This document shows, in pieces, positions 47,099 to 58,500 of a stretch of 64,000 nt of DNA (its first letter is position 1; each line of letters begins with the position of its first letter). The translations under genes were made by a program, and so were the position numbers. The notes under the pieces are model-generated. The model did not search any database and was not told the DNA's origin. It saw only the letters and a list, made by a program, of their open reading frames with translations. Source of the DNA: Rhodocollybia butyracea (lineage: Eukaryota; Basidiomycota; Agaricomycetes; Agaricales; Omphalotaceae); assembly GCA_015501585.1 (NCBI GenBank), contig JADNRY010000034.1, forward strand, positions 124,001 to 188,000, written 5' to 3'.

Positions 47099-47183
47099 TC
47101 GGAAGACGGGACGGGCCGACAGTCATACGCGTCTCCAAGCGCTCACCTTGTACTTTGACTTTCAACTCGAAAAGCCTTGCGAT

Positions 47184-48388
47184 ATGCAGGCCCCTCGAAT
47201 AAGAGAAGTATGGAGCCCAAATCTCCAAGAAGAACTACAACTCATACGCCAAGTCATTGAAACACATCCATATATCGCAATGGTATGCTCTTGTGCAAGC
47301 CATGGAGTGGTTACTGAGCGATTTCTAGGACACCGAATTTCCTGGCGTCGTTGCAAGGCCCATTGGCAACTTCAAAACGTCCTCAGACTATCACTACCAG
47401 ACTATGCGCTGTAATGTCGATCTACTGAAGATAATACAAGTCGGTATTACACTGTCAGACGAGGAAGGAAACTATTCGTCCGAGGGTTCAACTTGGCAGT
47501 TTAACTTTCGCTTCAGCATAAAGTGTGTGTGCTATCGTTTTGTCTTACTGGAAACCTTTTCATTTCCATCTTCAGTGAAGATATTTATGCTCCAGAGTCA
47601 ATAGACCTGCTACAAAAGTCCGGCATCGACTTTCAGCGCCATGAAGAATTCGGGATCTCGCCTAATGATTTCGCAGAGCTGATGATTACCTCGGGTTTGG
47701 TGTTGAATCCGGAGACAAAGTGGATATCGTTCCACAGGTACGTCACTCCAGCGTGTTGTGCTGTGTGCATATATACTTACCATTTTCAAGTGGTTATGAC
47801 TTTGGCTACTTTGTCAAGCTTCTGACAGCGGAATCACTACCAACGAACGAAGATTCTTTCTTTGATCTTCTACGGACTTGGTTCCCTACGATATACGATA
47901 TCAAGTTCATGCTGCGAGCAGCCAAAGTCATGAAAGGCGGATTACAAGATATCGCAGATGACCTGGGTGTTCGTCATCATGATCTTCCTTCAATTATTTG
48001 CACTCACGCCCATCCATAGGTCCAGCGCGTCGGAATCTCTCATCAGGCTGGTTCAGACTCACTGCTCACCTCTTCCGCGTTCTTCAAGATGATCGAGCTG
48101 TACTTCCAAGATGGATTCGACGACAGCGAGTACAACGGGAAGTTGTATGGACTAGGAAAGACCTTCTCTGTCCTTAATGGATCACTGGCAGAGTCTGGAC
48201 GTGCAGGTGCAGCGACGTTAGCGGAGAGAGAGGATCGTAATCCATCTAGGGAGATGCAGCCACAAACAGCGCAGACACCATCTATCGGAATGGCAATGTC
48301 GATACCGTCCCAAATCGCGCCTACAGCTTATGCACCAATGGGGAACGGACCACCTTATCTGAGGACGAGTTCGCTAGTTGGACGATAA
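47184..48388 (+). CDS. caf1: CCR4-NOT deadenylase subunit CAF1/POP2
   Basis: A DEDD-type 3'-5' exonuclease that shortens poly(A) tails in the CCR4-NOT complex. ATG 47184 begins [20 protein letters not shown]. After an intron at 47283-47331 comes [15 protein letters not shown] with the first catalytic Asp and Glu, then [38 protein letters not shown] (third acid), [11 protein letters not shown] and [20 protein letters not shown] (fourth Asp). Five exons; intron 47974-48019 precedes QRVGISHQ. The C-terminal 80 residues ([15 protein letters not shown], Pro/Thr/Ala-rich) extend past the core fold and are not conserved in the family. Convergent with the hemerythrin-like gene, 152 bp apart. All key residues are present. 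Confidence 0.92.
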
Positions 48389-48540
48389 GATTATGTGTTT
48401 CTTTGTTTTTCTGTATACGATTCACTGTAGCCCTGGGTTTTTTGTGTAAAATTAACTATTCTTCCTCGCTAACAGTCTAATTCTTGCTGGAGTAAAACAC
48501 GAGTATACATACATACAAACAGCGAAAGCGGGCAGACAAT

Positions 48541-49473
48541 CTACGAATCTTTCTCCGCCTCTTCTTTCATTTCTTCCGTCGGGAATTTGGCAAACATATC
48601 GCGAAGCCTGTCGATTGGCATAGCGAGGAAACTGACAAGCGTCTCTGCAGGCGGCTTATTAGGTGCAGACGGATGAGTACTATAGATAGAACGCATTAGA
48701 TTCATCAACGCGAAGCGGTGAAGAGACGCGCACCGAGTAGGAGCAAATTTCTTGGTTCTCTTGAAACTAGCAGCTGCCTGCTTACTACCCTCGGGACCCA
48801 ATTTTGGCTCCAACTGAGGGAGATCTTTGATCTCCTCGCTATCGTTGTGTGGACGAAGATGACCCATAACCTGGTCAAACGAAGAGTTAGAGATTAAAAG
48901 GAATATTTTGAGACGCAATTAAACTAACCTCGGATATTAGAACATCAAACTCGTTCGTCCCAGCAGTCAGCGAATCCAATTTGTACAATTGTTCTTTCAC
49001 GATCTAAACGACAAAGATTAGCCCTGCTTGACGCGAAAAATAATGCCTGATATGATATGTACCTGATGAGCCTCACGATCTTCATCTGCAAGTCTGATTC
49101 CCTCTTGGCCCATATGCTGCTCCATAAGCGGGTAAACGACAATCTCTTCGCCGACGGCGTGTCTTGCGATTTCCCAAGTCAGTTGCCTTGACCAACGAGC
49201 TTGCGCATCTGCGTCTCCAGCAGCCTTCTTGTAATTATCATAATATTCGTACATCTAGAAGTTCGATTGTATAGTTTGATAAATATTAACGCGCAGTTTG
49301 AGCCAGAAGTCGATATTTACCTCTTCATGGTCCTCTTTGATAGCGTCAGTTAAGGAAGACATTTTTCTTAGCACTGAACGAGTATGCGAGATGGACGAGA
49401 GTCTTGTTGTGGAGATTCGTTTTGCAGAAGAACGAAGAAGCGTCGAAGATGAAAGTACGGAAAAAGGGGACAT
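48541..49473 (-). CDS. Hemerythrin-like (HHE cation-binding) protein with mitochondrial-type leader
   Basis: ATG 49473 begins MSPFSVLSSSTLLRSSAKRI, rich in Ser/Arg with no acidic residue over about 37 residues, as in mitochondrial presequences. The HHE domain follows: AIKEDHEE, then across an intron MYEYYDNYKKA, LTWEIARHAVGEEIVVYPLM, DREAHQ, IVKEQLYKLDSL and VMGHLRPHNDSEEIKDLP. The His and Glu residues in DHEE, ARHAVGEE, HQ and HLRPHNDSEE are the expected di-iron ligands. Introns at about 49256, 49060, 48930 and 48690; the last one (63 nt) is open in frame and must be removed to give PTRTHPSAP. An iron-storage, oxygen or redox role is typical of the family but unproven here. An internal Met at about residue 38 could give a cytosolic form. 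Confidence 0.8.
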
Positions 49474-50039
49474 AGTAAGTCGTCAGGGAGCTTTGGCTTT
49501 TGTACCTGTTAGCATCTTTCGATTCTTCGAAGAAGAGTGTGACGATCTGACATCATGTATGACCGCGTAAGGTCCAAGAATCCAAGAACCAATCAAGTCG
49601 TAAGTATCAAAGCCCCAATCAAGCGTGCGTATTTTGACTGACTTCTGCCCCAAAGCATAGAGTAGTCTTGGTTCATTAATCATTAATCGTTATTGGCTGG
49701 GTAGTAGGTACTGAATATTGAATATTGAATGGTCGTGACTCGTGGAGTACGAGGACGACCACGTGCAATTCACGTGGATAGCTCTTGCCGTCGCGTTGTA
49801 ATGTGGGGAATGCAATTCATACCTAAAAGTATTTGCTGCTGGGAGTCTTAGTTTGCCGATTTTATCGCGCATTCTTTCGTTAAACGCTGGTGGGCCAATA
49901 GATCCCATGGAAGGTCTCGCGAAGCATGATGCACTTCACCATGTGTGCACCCACATTTTCTTGGAATAATCAAAATCATCGATTATTATTTCTGTTGACT
50001 TATTTGAAAACGAATAAAATTCAAAAGACTAGTTCATCT
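49474..50039. other. Intergenic region up to the F-box copy 4 truncation point
   Basis: No gene supported. Similarity to the F-box family begins abruptly near 50030. Confidence 0.45.
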
Positions 50040-51493
50040 TTTATCGTGTTCCGGCCTTGAGCTCTAGTCATAACATGTATTACAACAACGATCGAGTAAT
50101 TAAGCCCGTAGTATGGTCTGTCAGCTTCCTTGGTTGCCAAACTAGCTTGTAGTATTGGTTATCCAAGTCCGGATCGACATCAGAGGACGATATTGCCTGC
50201 GCTCTTTCATGCCATCCAATTCGCTCTTGTCACTCTCAAGTATACTAGACCAGGCCGATTTAGATTTAGATGTAAAACAAGTCATGAAGCGATGACATAC
50301 TCTTTCTCCTTTGATTCAACAAACGTCTTGTCGTCCATGCTTACGCTCCCACAACCTCTTATCAAGCCATTTGGCGAACATACGGCAATGCTGAAAAGGG
50401 AGTTAAGTATGTGGAGTGTTGTTGAATATAAAAGTACTCGCCTCCCTCGTGACCTGGGCCTCTTCTTGTTTGCGAGAGATCCATTCACGACGAGCTTTAG
50501 AAGTTCGAAGCATTTCAAACTCAGCTCTAAATTGTTCTGCTATCTCATTGTTTCCAACGCTCTCCATCATACAATCTGTCCAGTGGAAGTTCAGTGGAAA
50601 AGGTGCATAAGCAGCGATATCACGAAATAGACAGCTTGACTAACAATCCTGGTTATCGCTAACTATCACGCCACCAGTAGGCAAGACATCAAGGTAGCGA
50701 TATGCCGCTGGTTGCTTGCTAAGAAACTTGATCAACGGCGGAAAGCTACAAACGCAGTTGAGTATATACTATATAACAAAGATGTGAGGAGCAATAGTCA
50801 CGTTTTCAGTGCACATTTCTTGCAGCAGCGTATTCGGAAGGACCAATGTACATCACAGCGCTTTTTGTGTTCATGGCAGAACTGATTGAAGACACCCAGG
50901 TTCAGCCAGTCATCGCCGTGAGGTGTTGGCGCACATACCTGGCAGTATGACTCGTAGAGTAGATCAGCGTACTGGGGTTCATTTAAATCATGTGGAAGAG
51001 GTGGTAGATCTTTGACGTTTTTACGAGCGGTGCGCCATATTATTTCAGATGTTTTGTTCATTAAAATTCTTCGAAGATCTCGGGAGGTTCGAGCGAGACG
51101 AAGAAGGTCACCAGGATTGAGGAGGTAGAATATCTACGATCAGGAATGAGTATCGAGCTCAAAGGTCGTGAACAACACAGCGGTTACCTCGAAGACGACC
51201 TCAAGGGGAACATCGTGCGCGAGCCTCCCCAGAAGCCCCTGGGTCCTTGTGGCCTAGGTGGTTGTTAAGAAATCATCTTTGCGTTTTGTAAACATGTGAC
51301 AGACCTTTGGCTTTGAGTGAGATTTTTTGTACTTCTTTCTAGCTCGTCGAATCGTGGGTTCATTGTCATCATCCGAGTCCGAGCCCGCTATGTTCTCCTT
51401 TACGCGCTTGCGGCAGTTATTAGGAGTATCATGTGTCGGTGCTTTGAGTATAACCTTGTCTCGCAATCGAACAGAACGTCGAACCATGGCCAT
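50040..51493 (-). pseudogene. F-box family copy 4 (3'-truncated)
   Basis: ATG 51493 (or 51487) opens MAMVRRSVRLRDK, followed by the SDSDDDNEPTIRRARKK tail, LLGRLAHDVPLEVVFE and FYLLNPGDLLRLARTSRD (F-box), WRTARKNVKDLPPLPHDLN, the CQVC and RCDVHWSFRIRCCKKC cluster, and FRAEFEMLRTSKARREWIS (with differences). Downstream the frame breaks (stop in the HCRMFAKWLDKR exon region), and homology ends near 50030 inside the exon that in copy 1 carries DELVETLSGYRS. The whole Cys-rich C-terminal half is missing. Confidence 0.75.
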
Positions 51494-51537
51494 GACCTGT
51501 TGTGGAGGTTGATTGACAATGACTGGTATTAGCGCTC

Positions 51538-51594
51538 GCCGCTCAGGCCCGGGGATATCAGGTATAGCAGTGGTCACGTGTGTGATGCAATCAG
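51538..51594 (-). promoter_or_regulatory. Shared upstream block of the F-box family (copy 4)
   Basis: GCGCTCGCCG, GGTCACGTGTGTG and GCAATCAG in the same order as copies 1 and 2, here with about 25 extra bases between the first two parts. Confidence 0.55.
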
Positions 51595-51617
51595 ATGACC
51601 GTGACTGAGTGGTGAAC

Positions 51618-52477
51618 TAGGGTTGAGGGAATAACCTAGGTTTGACCCGCGGTCACGTGCTTTTGAGGTTCGCAACATGTTGCGAACCTGTTGCGAACCT
51701 CCCCCTACCTAGAGCCAGGTTTGGTGGGGGTAGCGAACCGTCACGTGTACCTTGAGCTAGCTGCTATTTAGAAAATTTACTTATGCTGTACGGCCATTGG
51801 AAAATTAGCTTAGCCCAGATACTTGTTATATAACGATGGCGTGGCGCCCACCCACTCAGCTCGCGTGAAACTTACCTCCTGCCATGGATTCTTCAAAAGT
51901 TGAAGAGCTTTAGTACGATCGGGTACCACTTTCTCAGCGCGCTCCTATTCCCGAAAATATCAAAAAGCACCTCCTACCTTCGAAAATACTTTCTTAATCT
52001 GATCTCTTATCTTTTCTCCTCAAGGTTCCAGCTCTCTTGCTGGTAGCAATTCAGGTCGATTCTCACAACTTCCAAGTGAATTTTCGACTGATATTCATCA
52101 TGCACAAGCCATTCTTCCAACGCTACATATGCCATCATACTTTCGTTGTGTGCACTGTGAAGATTAATGCTGGTTTGGGATTGTCGGTACATGAAGTTGC
52201 AGAGGACGATATGGACAAGCCGAGTAATGATTTTACCTTAAGCTTTGACTAGAGAGGCCCTGTTCCTATCTCTTAATGCCGGTAAGATTCGTTGTAGTAC
52301 AATACATGCCCAGTAACATCTGTTAGAACCTAATGCGCGCGCGGCGAAAAATATAGGTATTATGTCATCACGTGACAAGTTTGAAACGGTTCGCAACCTG
52401 TTCGCAACTACCCCTTCGCTAGGCTGGAGGTTTGACCCAGGTTCCGAACCTCTGAGGTAGTTATTCCCTCAACCCTA
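51618..52477. mobile_element. 860-bp non-autonomous hAT-like transposon
   Basis: The left end TAGGGTTGAGGGAATAAC (51618-51635) is repeated exactly in inverted form at the right end (52460-52477). The octamer TGGTGAAC flanks the element on both sides (51610-51617 and 52478-52485). An 8-bp target duplication with TAGGG-type ends is the signature of hAT elements. Subterminal parts on both sides carry repeated GTTCGCAAC/GTTGCGAAC and CACGTG motifs, likely transposase-binding repeats. No transposase or zinc-finger ORF is seen; internal ORFs at 52037-52252 and 52007-52192 overlap on opposite strands and look accidental. It inserted 24 bp beyond the shared upstream block of F-box copy 4. Confidence 0.85.
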
Positions 52478-52485
52478 TGGTGAAC

Positions 52486-53323
52486 GCCAAGCGCGTGAGC
52501 TCACCGCCAGTTGGCGGAGACCTGATTTCTCAGGCTGCAGCTGGAGAGATGGAAAGGAGGAAGAACCTGCTCGGAAGCGTTCCCGCTGAGGTCCCGCGCA
52601 GGTGACCCATCTATGTGTGCATCCGGTCACCACTGACCAGGTTGTAGTCTGTCCTGTTTTCTCTTGATATTCAAAATCAATTCGTTCTTCCATACTCAAT
52701 TATGGTACTAGCAAGTTTAGGGACGATCTAGCTTCCCTGTCATGAGGAGAGGCACGAAGGTTCAGTTATTCCGTCTAGAGTCCTTGGACTCTTCTCGCTT
52801 GAGATTCTGCACAGCAGCTACCGGTTCTACTGAGTACTGAATCCAATTCATTGGGCTCAAGGCCCACATTTGTTGTATAGACTTTATCTTGGGCTTCTGT
52901 CCTTGTGAACATAAGAAATAAGCTAAGCTCAGAAATACATACAAACTACTTACTCGTTATTAATTAGACAATTGCCCGTGAACATGATAAATAAGCTAGC
53001 TATACAAATGGATCACAGGTATAGATATGTAAACCTTCCCCTCAGAGGTGTAGGAATGACTGATTATATCGGAGAAGTCAAAATACTAATGTGTATACGA
53101 GTCCTCAGGGAAAGGTAATCGGATAAATGAATCAGATAAACGAATACTATTCGTTTATCTGATTCACTAGTAGGTAGGGAGATGTATAAAAGGAAAAGGC
53201 TGGTCCCGATGAGGGAGGAAGCATGCCCTACCGTGAAACACACCCTTCTACAGTATGGCAGAGTGGGGCGAGACTGTCCCCCCTCATTCGAGAATCCTTG
53301 CTTCCGCCAGTGTCAAATTTGAC
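52486..53323. other. Intergenic region downstream of the first GH43 gene
   Basis: No gene supported. Part of it (about 52690-52760) resembles sequence near 55020-55080 downstream of the spacer between the GH43 genes (CTTCCCTGTCATGAGGAGAGGC against TTCCTTGTCACGAGGAGAAGC). Confidence 0.45.
53128..53166. repeat. Perfect 39-bp palindrome
   Basis: Arms TGAATCAGATAAACGAATA and its exact reverse complement, centred on C53147. It lies about 160 bp past the 3' end of the first GH43 gene. Confidence 0.95.
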
Positions 53324-54756
53324 TCAAGCGACAACGACGGGCCATCCCGACGAAAAGTCAAGGTAGTTGATGCCCAGGTACGACGGTCCACCAACAGGGT
53401 CAGATAGCTGCAGAAAATCGGAGCGAAAGTGCAAAGAAAATAAGAACAGTACAATCGTTAGAGACTTCTATATTTCTTACCTTGACGTAATGATACACTA
53501 TTACATCGCGTCCGCTAATAGGATCTGCATAGATACTCTGACCTGTTAGGCGTCTGAGCGTCATCAAAAATGTCGAGAGATAAGAAAGTCACGTACCACC
53601 TGGTGCAAAGACATTGTCGTGCGACCCGAGGACCAGTGAGCCAGCAGTGAAGCTCACCAAATCGTTTCCAAGTTCATCGAAGAAAGGACCCTGTGCATCG
53701 GCACCACGTCCTACAAGAACTTTGTATTCGGTCCCAGCAGCTGGGCGAGGAGACTGCAAATAAAGAGTCCACATTAACACAATCAGGGGGCTACGGCTGG
53801 TAATACGTACACCGACTACTGGGGTAACTCCATCAGAGAAAAAGAAGTAATAGAAAGGCTGAGAGGTGGGTTTATAGACAAACGCGCCCTCTGCAGGTCG
53901 ACCTGAGGCACCGGCAAGGTGATTACCAGGGAGAGGCTATATGCACTCATGTGAGCGGAAAATAGATGTTAAAACTTGTCATAAGCACCGAGGCCTGGTC
54001 ATTCACTCCCGGAGAAAGATCTATTTGGAACATTCCGTCCCAGTAGGAACCGAATACTAGTTGGAGCCCAACAGAGTCAGATATGAGGTTCGGATCAACT
54101 AAGTAATATGCATGAGAAAGCGGAAAAACGCAGAAAGAAATGCACGTACTGGTGTTGTAACTATCCCCAGGAGCCGAGCTAATAACTTCTCCAAGATCGG
54201 TCCAAGTACCAGGCTCCATGGACGAACTTGTAGCCACCCCGATAGCCGAGTTCTGGGTACCAAAGGTGGAGACTGCATAGTACAATGTGTACAGCCCATC
54301 GTTAAAGCTGATGTCAGGAGCCCAGAGGACGCAGTTTCCGGGCAGGTCGATGACAGAGCAGTCAGGGAGAACTGATCCAACGTCATCCTCAGGCCATGGT
54401 CTATTTGATTTTATCAGCACTAACACTATCCTTGACAAAAAAGAGAGCAGACCCGTTCAACGTCGGACTAGTAAAGATACTTATATTATTTCCCGTAGAG
54501 AAAACAAAGTATTTCTGTCAGCGTAATAAGTAAACATTCAAGCGATAAAGTCAGGAGAGCATGCTTTCGAATCGGAGTTGTAAAATATGGAGGGATCGCG
54601 GACGACGGTTTCATCTAAGAGCATAACCATTAAAAAATGGACAGGTGGAAAAGGGTATCGCTGACCGCTTCCTGCAATGGGCGCCGGGAACGTAGTTTGT
54701 GAAGAAACGGAGGCCAGGAAAATACTGAGCACAGATCCGACAATTGCAAACTTCAT
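53324..54756 (-). CDS. Secreted GH43 arabinanase (arabinan endo-1,5-alpha-L-arabinosidase-like), copy 1
   Basis: ATG 54756 begins MKFAIVGSVLSIFLASVSS, a signal peptide, then QTTFPAPIAGSG. The five-bladed beta-propeller motifs are present: ETVVRDPSIFYN (catalytic base Asp), PWPEDDVGSVLPDC, NCVLWAPDISFNDGLYTLYY (WAPD transition-state/pKa Asp), FGTQNSAIGVATSSSM, VGLQLVFGSYWDGMFQI, EGAFVYKPTSQPFYYFFFS, GTEYKVLVGRGADAQGPF, GSLVLGSHDNVFAPGG, GRDVIVYHYVK, ending GWPVVVA. About nine short introns. Hydrolyses alpha-1,5-arabinan of plant pectin, judged by family only. Copy 2 lies directly upstream in the same orientation. Confidence 0.85.
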
Positions 54757-55388
54757 GACGAACAGGTGAACACTGCGAACAAGGTTGGCGCCTTGAGGTA
54801 CTGCCTTGCTGGCTATTGATATCCCTTTGATGGTTGTGCCAGATACGTCATATACGGGAGCTAGATAGCTCCAAACTCCAAACGAATCGACAATCCACAA
54901 CGATTAGTGATACCCTGTGATACCAGGCGTGGCCCTGGCTGTTCCTTGAGCAGGACCTTCCTTCACCTTCCTTCTTGCCTCATCTTCTTGTAATGATCAA
55001 AACCATCAATTATCTTTTCTTTTGGCTCAATGTAACAATTAGTTTCCTTGTCACGAGGAGAAGCACAAAGGTCGAGCGTTTCTTGTCACACTTGTGATTC
55101 TGCGCTATGCAGTGTGTGGGCAGCAGCTACTAACTATACTTACTGGAGATTGAAACGATTTCTTTGGAGTAAAAAAATCGTTCATGGACTGCATTTGATA
55201 TCTTAGGCCTCAGGCTTAGGGGGGCTTCCTGGCTCTTGCACATGACATGCACATCATTAAACTCATACTATTTAATCATAATCTGGAGAACTCACTCACG
55301 CAATTAGAACGGAGTAAATTTTTTTCTCAAACCGGATTCTATCTTGCGCAAGCTCTTAGAGTATACTAGGCCATGTACCAGATTCAAC
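54757..55388. other. Spacer between the two GH43 genes
   Basis: Promoter of copy 1 and 3' region of copy 2; no gene seen. Confidence 0.5.
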
Positions 55389-56867
55389 TTAGTCGACAAC
55401 GACGGGCCATCCTGAGGAGAAGTCAAGGAAATTGATCCCCAGGTAGGACGGTCCACCAACGGGGTCAGAGAGCTACAGAAATACACCAAAAGTCGGAGCA
55501 AGGGCGTACGGAGAAGGTAAAAACACAAATCAGCAGAAAATTCCAATTCGAGCGAAGATATTTCAAACCTTAATGTAATGATACACTATTATATCGCGTC
55601 CGCTAACAGGATCGGCGTAGATACTCTGGCCTGTTAGACGTGTGAGCATCACCCAAGAGTTCGAGAGGTAAGAAAATCACCCACCTCCTGGTGCAAAGAT
55701 ATTGTCGTGCGACCCAAGAACTAGCGAGCCAGCAGTGAGGCTCACCAGATTGTTTTCGAGTTCATCAAAGAATGGACCCTGTCCGTCGGCACCACGTCCT
55801 ACAAGAACTTTGTATTCGGTCCCAGCAGCTGGGCGAGGAGACTGCAAATAAACAGCACGTATGAACACCTTGGTAAGTTTAACGCCGGTATGAAAAGCCA
55901 TATGTGCGTACACCAACTCCTGGACTGATTCCATCGGAGAAGAAGAAGTAGTAGAATGGCTGACTGGCGGGTTTGAAGACAAACCCGCCCTCTGCAGGTC
56001 GACCTGAGGCACCAGCAAGGTGAGTTCCGGGAAGAGGCTATATGGATTCATGTGAGCGCATGGAGATGTAAAAATTGTCATAAGCACCGAGGCCTGGTTA
56101 TTCACACCCGGGAAAAGACCTATTTGGAACATTCCATCCCAGAATGAACCGAATGATAGCTGGAGTCCAACAGGATCAGATATGAGGTTCGGATCGACTG
56201 GGTATGCACGTATGAACGGGAAAAAATTCCAGAGAGAGAGATGCACGTACTGGCATTGTAAACATCTCCAGGAGCCGAACTCATAACCTCTCCAAGATCG
56301 GACCAAGTACCAGGCTCCATCGATGGACTTGTAGCCACCCCAATAGCTGAGTTCTGGCTACCGAGGGTAGAAACTGCATAATACAAGGTGTACAGCCCGT
56401 CGTTGAAACTGATGTCGGGAGCCCAGAGGACACAATTTCCTGGGAGCTCGATGACAGAGCAGTTGGGGAGGACTGATCCAACATTGTCCTCGGGCCATGG
56501 TCTATATTTGGATTTAGCAACAATAGTAAAGCAGTACTTGACAAGCAACAAAAAACCAACCCAGTCAGCACTGGACTAGTAAAGATACCAATGTTATTAC
56601 CCGTAGAGAAAACAAAGTATTCCTATAGGCGTAAAAATAGATATTCAAATGGTAAACTCAGAAGAACATGCCTTTAAATCAGAGTTGTAAAATATAGATG
56701 GGTCACGAACAACGGTTTCATCTAAGAAAGAGCGAAACCATCAGCATATAAACAGCTGGAAAAGGGTATTGCTAACCACTACCCGCAATGGGAGCCGGGA
56801 ACGTAGTTTGTGCGGAAACAAATGCCATTGAAATACTTAGTAGCGACCCAAAAGCTGTAAACTTCAT
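55389..56867 (-). CDS. Secreted GH43 arabinanase, copy 2
   Basis: ATG 56867 begins MKFTAFGSLLSISMAFVSA, a signal peptide, then QTTFPAPIAGSG. Same motif order as copy 1: ETVVRDPSIFYN, FSTGNNIGIFTSP, PWPEDNVGSVLPNC, NCVLWAPDISFNDGLYTLYY, LGSQNSAIGVATSPSM, VGLQLSFGSFWDGMFQI, EGGFVFKPASQPFYYFFFS, GADGQGPFFDELENNLVS, GSHDNIFAPGG, ending GWPVVVD. Intron positions match copy 1, so the pair arose by tandem duplication. Differences are spread over the protein; both keep the catalytic Asp residues. A TATA box is present 61-68 bp upstream. Probably secreted for pectin side-chain degradation. Confidence 0.85.
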
Positions 56868-57964
56868 GATGAACAGGTGAGCGAGTTTAGGGCCGTGAAG
56901 GGACCATCTTCTGTGCTTTTGATATCGCTTTTATACCCAAAACGACATTGGAGGGGAAGATAGTTGGCGATGATGATTTCCAAACCTATGCACAAACCTA
57001 CCATACCTGTAATTTGTCTCCTCACGAGGAATAGGACCCATGATTACCTGTATACCCTCCAAATTTAGTATCTTTGGTCGAACATATTTTTAGTGAGCCC
57101 AATGACACAAAGTTCTCCTAGCATGCATAGGCCAGCTGACCTTGGTGCAAAGGCTACTCCGTGAGTAGGATTTCGTCGAAATCACAGTATCTATGTTGTC
57201 TTGAATGCAGGAAGGCAGCCTGCATCCCTAACTGCTACTCTGGAATAATCAATTAACATTAAAGCATATGAATGCCTCTCACTATCCCTACCATGTCTAA
57301 CTGACTGTGCGACGGCGTGACATTATTCACACTAATCTGATCAAGATCACCTTTACTCTCAGCACGAATCAGGCGCTGTGCGTGCCATGTGCGGCGTGGG
57401 CCGTTCCGGTTATCCTCTTCCTCCAAATTGGATACATAACCCAGTTTTTGTCCAAAGTTTGGCATTTCTCTCTATTGCAACGTCCAATTTTCCAATGACT
57501 CAAGGCTTAGTTTTGAATTTTTTTGCTCGCAAACCCTTTAGCTTCAATGTCACGGGACGTGTGAGACACCTGGGGCCAAGGAGATGATGGCCGTGCAGAG
57601 ATCGTGTTGATATCGTCGGAAGTCCCAGTCCAATACAATCGCCCTTGTATGTTGTGGGTCTTGGTGCACGAGACTTGCGACCATTTGGGGACGTCGCTTG
57701 TTTTACGGCGCCCCGCGTGTCACGTTGTGGAAGAGTCTAAAAGCACAGCGGACTTCGAGCAGGATCCGGCGAGTCAGCTACAAGAACGCCATGGGGCATA
57801 TGCAGTGTCCCCTAAGGCCCTGTCAAGCATGTTAGTTTTAGCCTAATAAGCACACTCGTCGAGGACGAAGTTCAGATGTAAACCTGGAAGGATTTTAGCT
57901 CGTACACGAAGTGCGAATAGAGAACATAGATCAGTAAAGAGGCAATCCAAGCTATATAGACCTT
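56868..57964. other. Upstream region of GH43 copy 2, without a gene
   Basis: About 1.1 kb. Only the TATA box at 56928 is recognised; the short ORFs are unsupported. Confidence 0.45.
56928..56935 (-). promoter_or_regulatory. TATA box of GH43 copy 2
   Basis: TATAAAAG on the minus strand, 61-68 bp upstream of ATG 56867. Confidence 0.6.
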
Positions 57965-58500
57965 TTACGCCATAGCGTCAGCTTTAGCTCCAATTGAGGA
58001 AGTCAAAGCCACAAAATATGTGTTGCTCAATGGTTCACGCAAAAGGTATGATTGTTGAAAGGTTCTACTGTTGAGAAGTACTTTGAGGAGGTTGCTGAGA
58101 TTGATAAATGAACGAGAAGAAAGCCATTCACTATGGCGTTTGGCGAAACCATATTTCAGTATAAGAAGTAGCCTTCCATCGAAGTCCTCATATAAAGATA
58201 GGTCTTCAGAGCAAGCAGCAAGATCCACAGGGACTTTGAAGTTCTTAAACCAAGACAATGTAGCGGGTCTCATTGCGAAGAGTCAACTTGAAGGGTGTGT
58301 TAGGATTTTCACTAGCATATCATTGGAGAGAGTCTAATCTTCGACACAGGTGAAAATGATAGCTGTCATTGATCTGGAATTTGAATGTCTTTGCGACTTC
58401 AAGAGAATATCGATACTCAACAGTTTGCACAGGTGTAGGCTGTACTATATTTTGGACTTGCTCTCTTGCTTCTTGCTAACTCCCTTAGTCTGCTTCTCCT
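57965..58500 (-). pseudogene. Degraded coding region, unknown
   Basis: One frame reads EAREQVQNIVQPTPVQTVEY, then VAKTFKFQINDSYHFHLCRR, and after an in-frame TGA continues YASENPNTPFKLTLRNETRY. A different frame then gives ATLSWFKNFKVPVDLAACSE and DGRLLLILKYGFAKRHSEW to the stop at 57965. Each piece looks like protein and they follow each other, which suggests one gene with a nonsense codon and a frame change. No family recognised. The ATG at 58273 is internal to the second piece. Confidence 0.3.

Noticed and set aside
52037..52252. ORF inside the hAT-like element as a possible transposase remnant
   Set aside because: No transposase motif is visible, and an opposite-strand ORF overlaps it.
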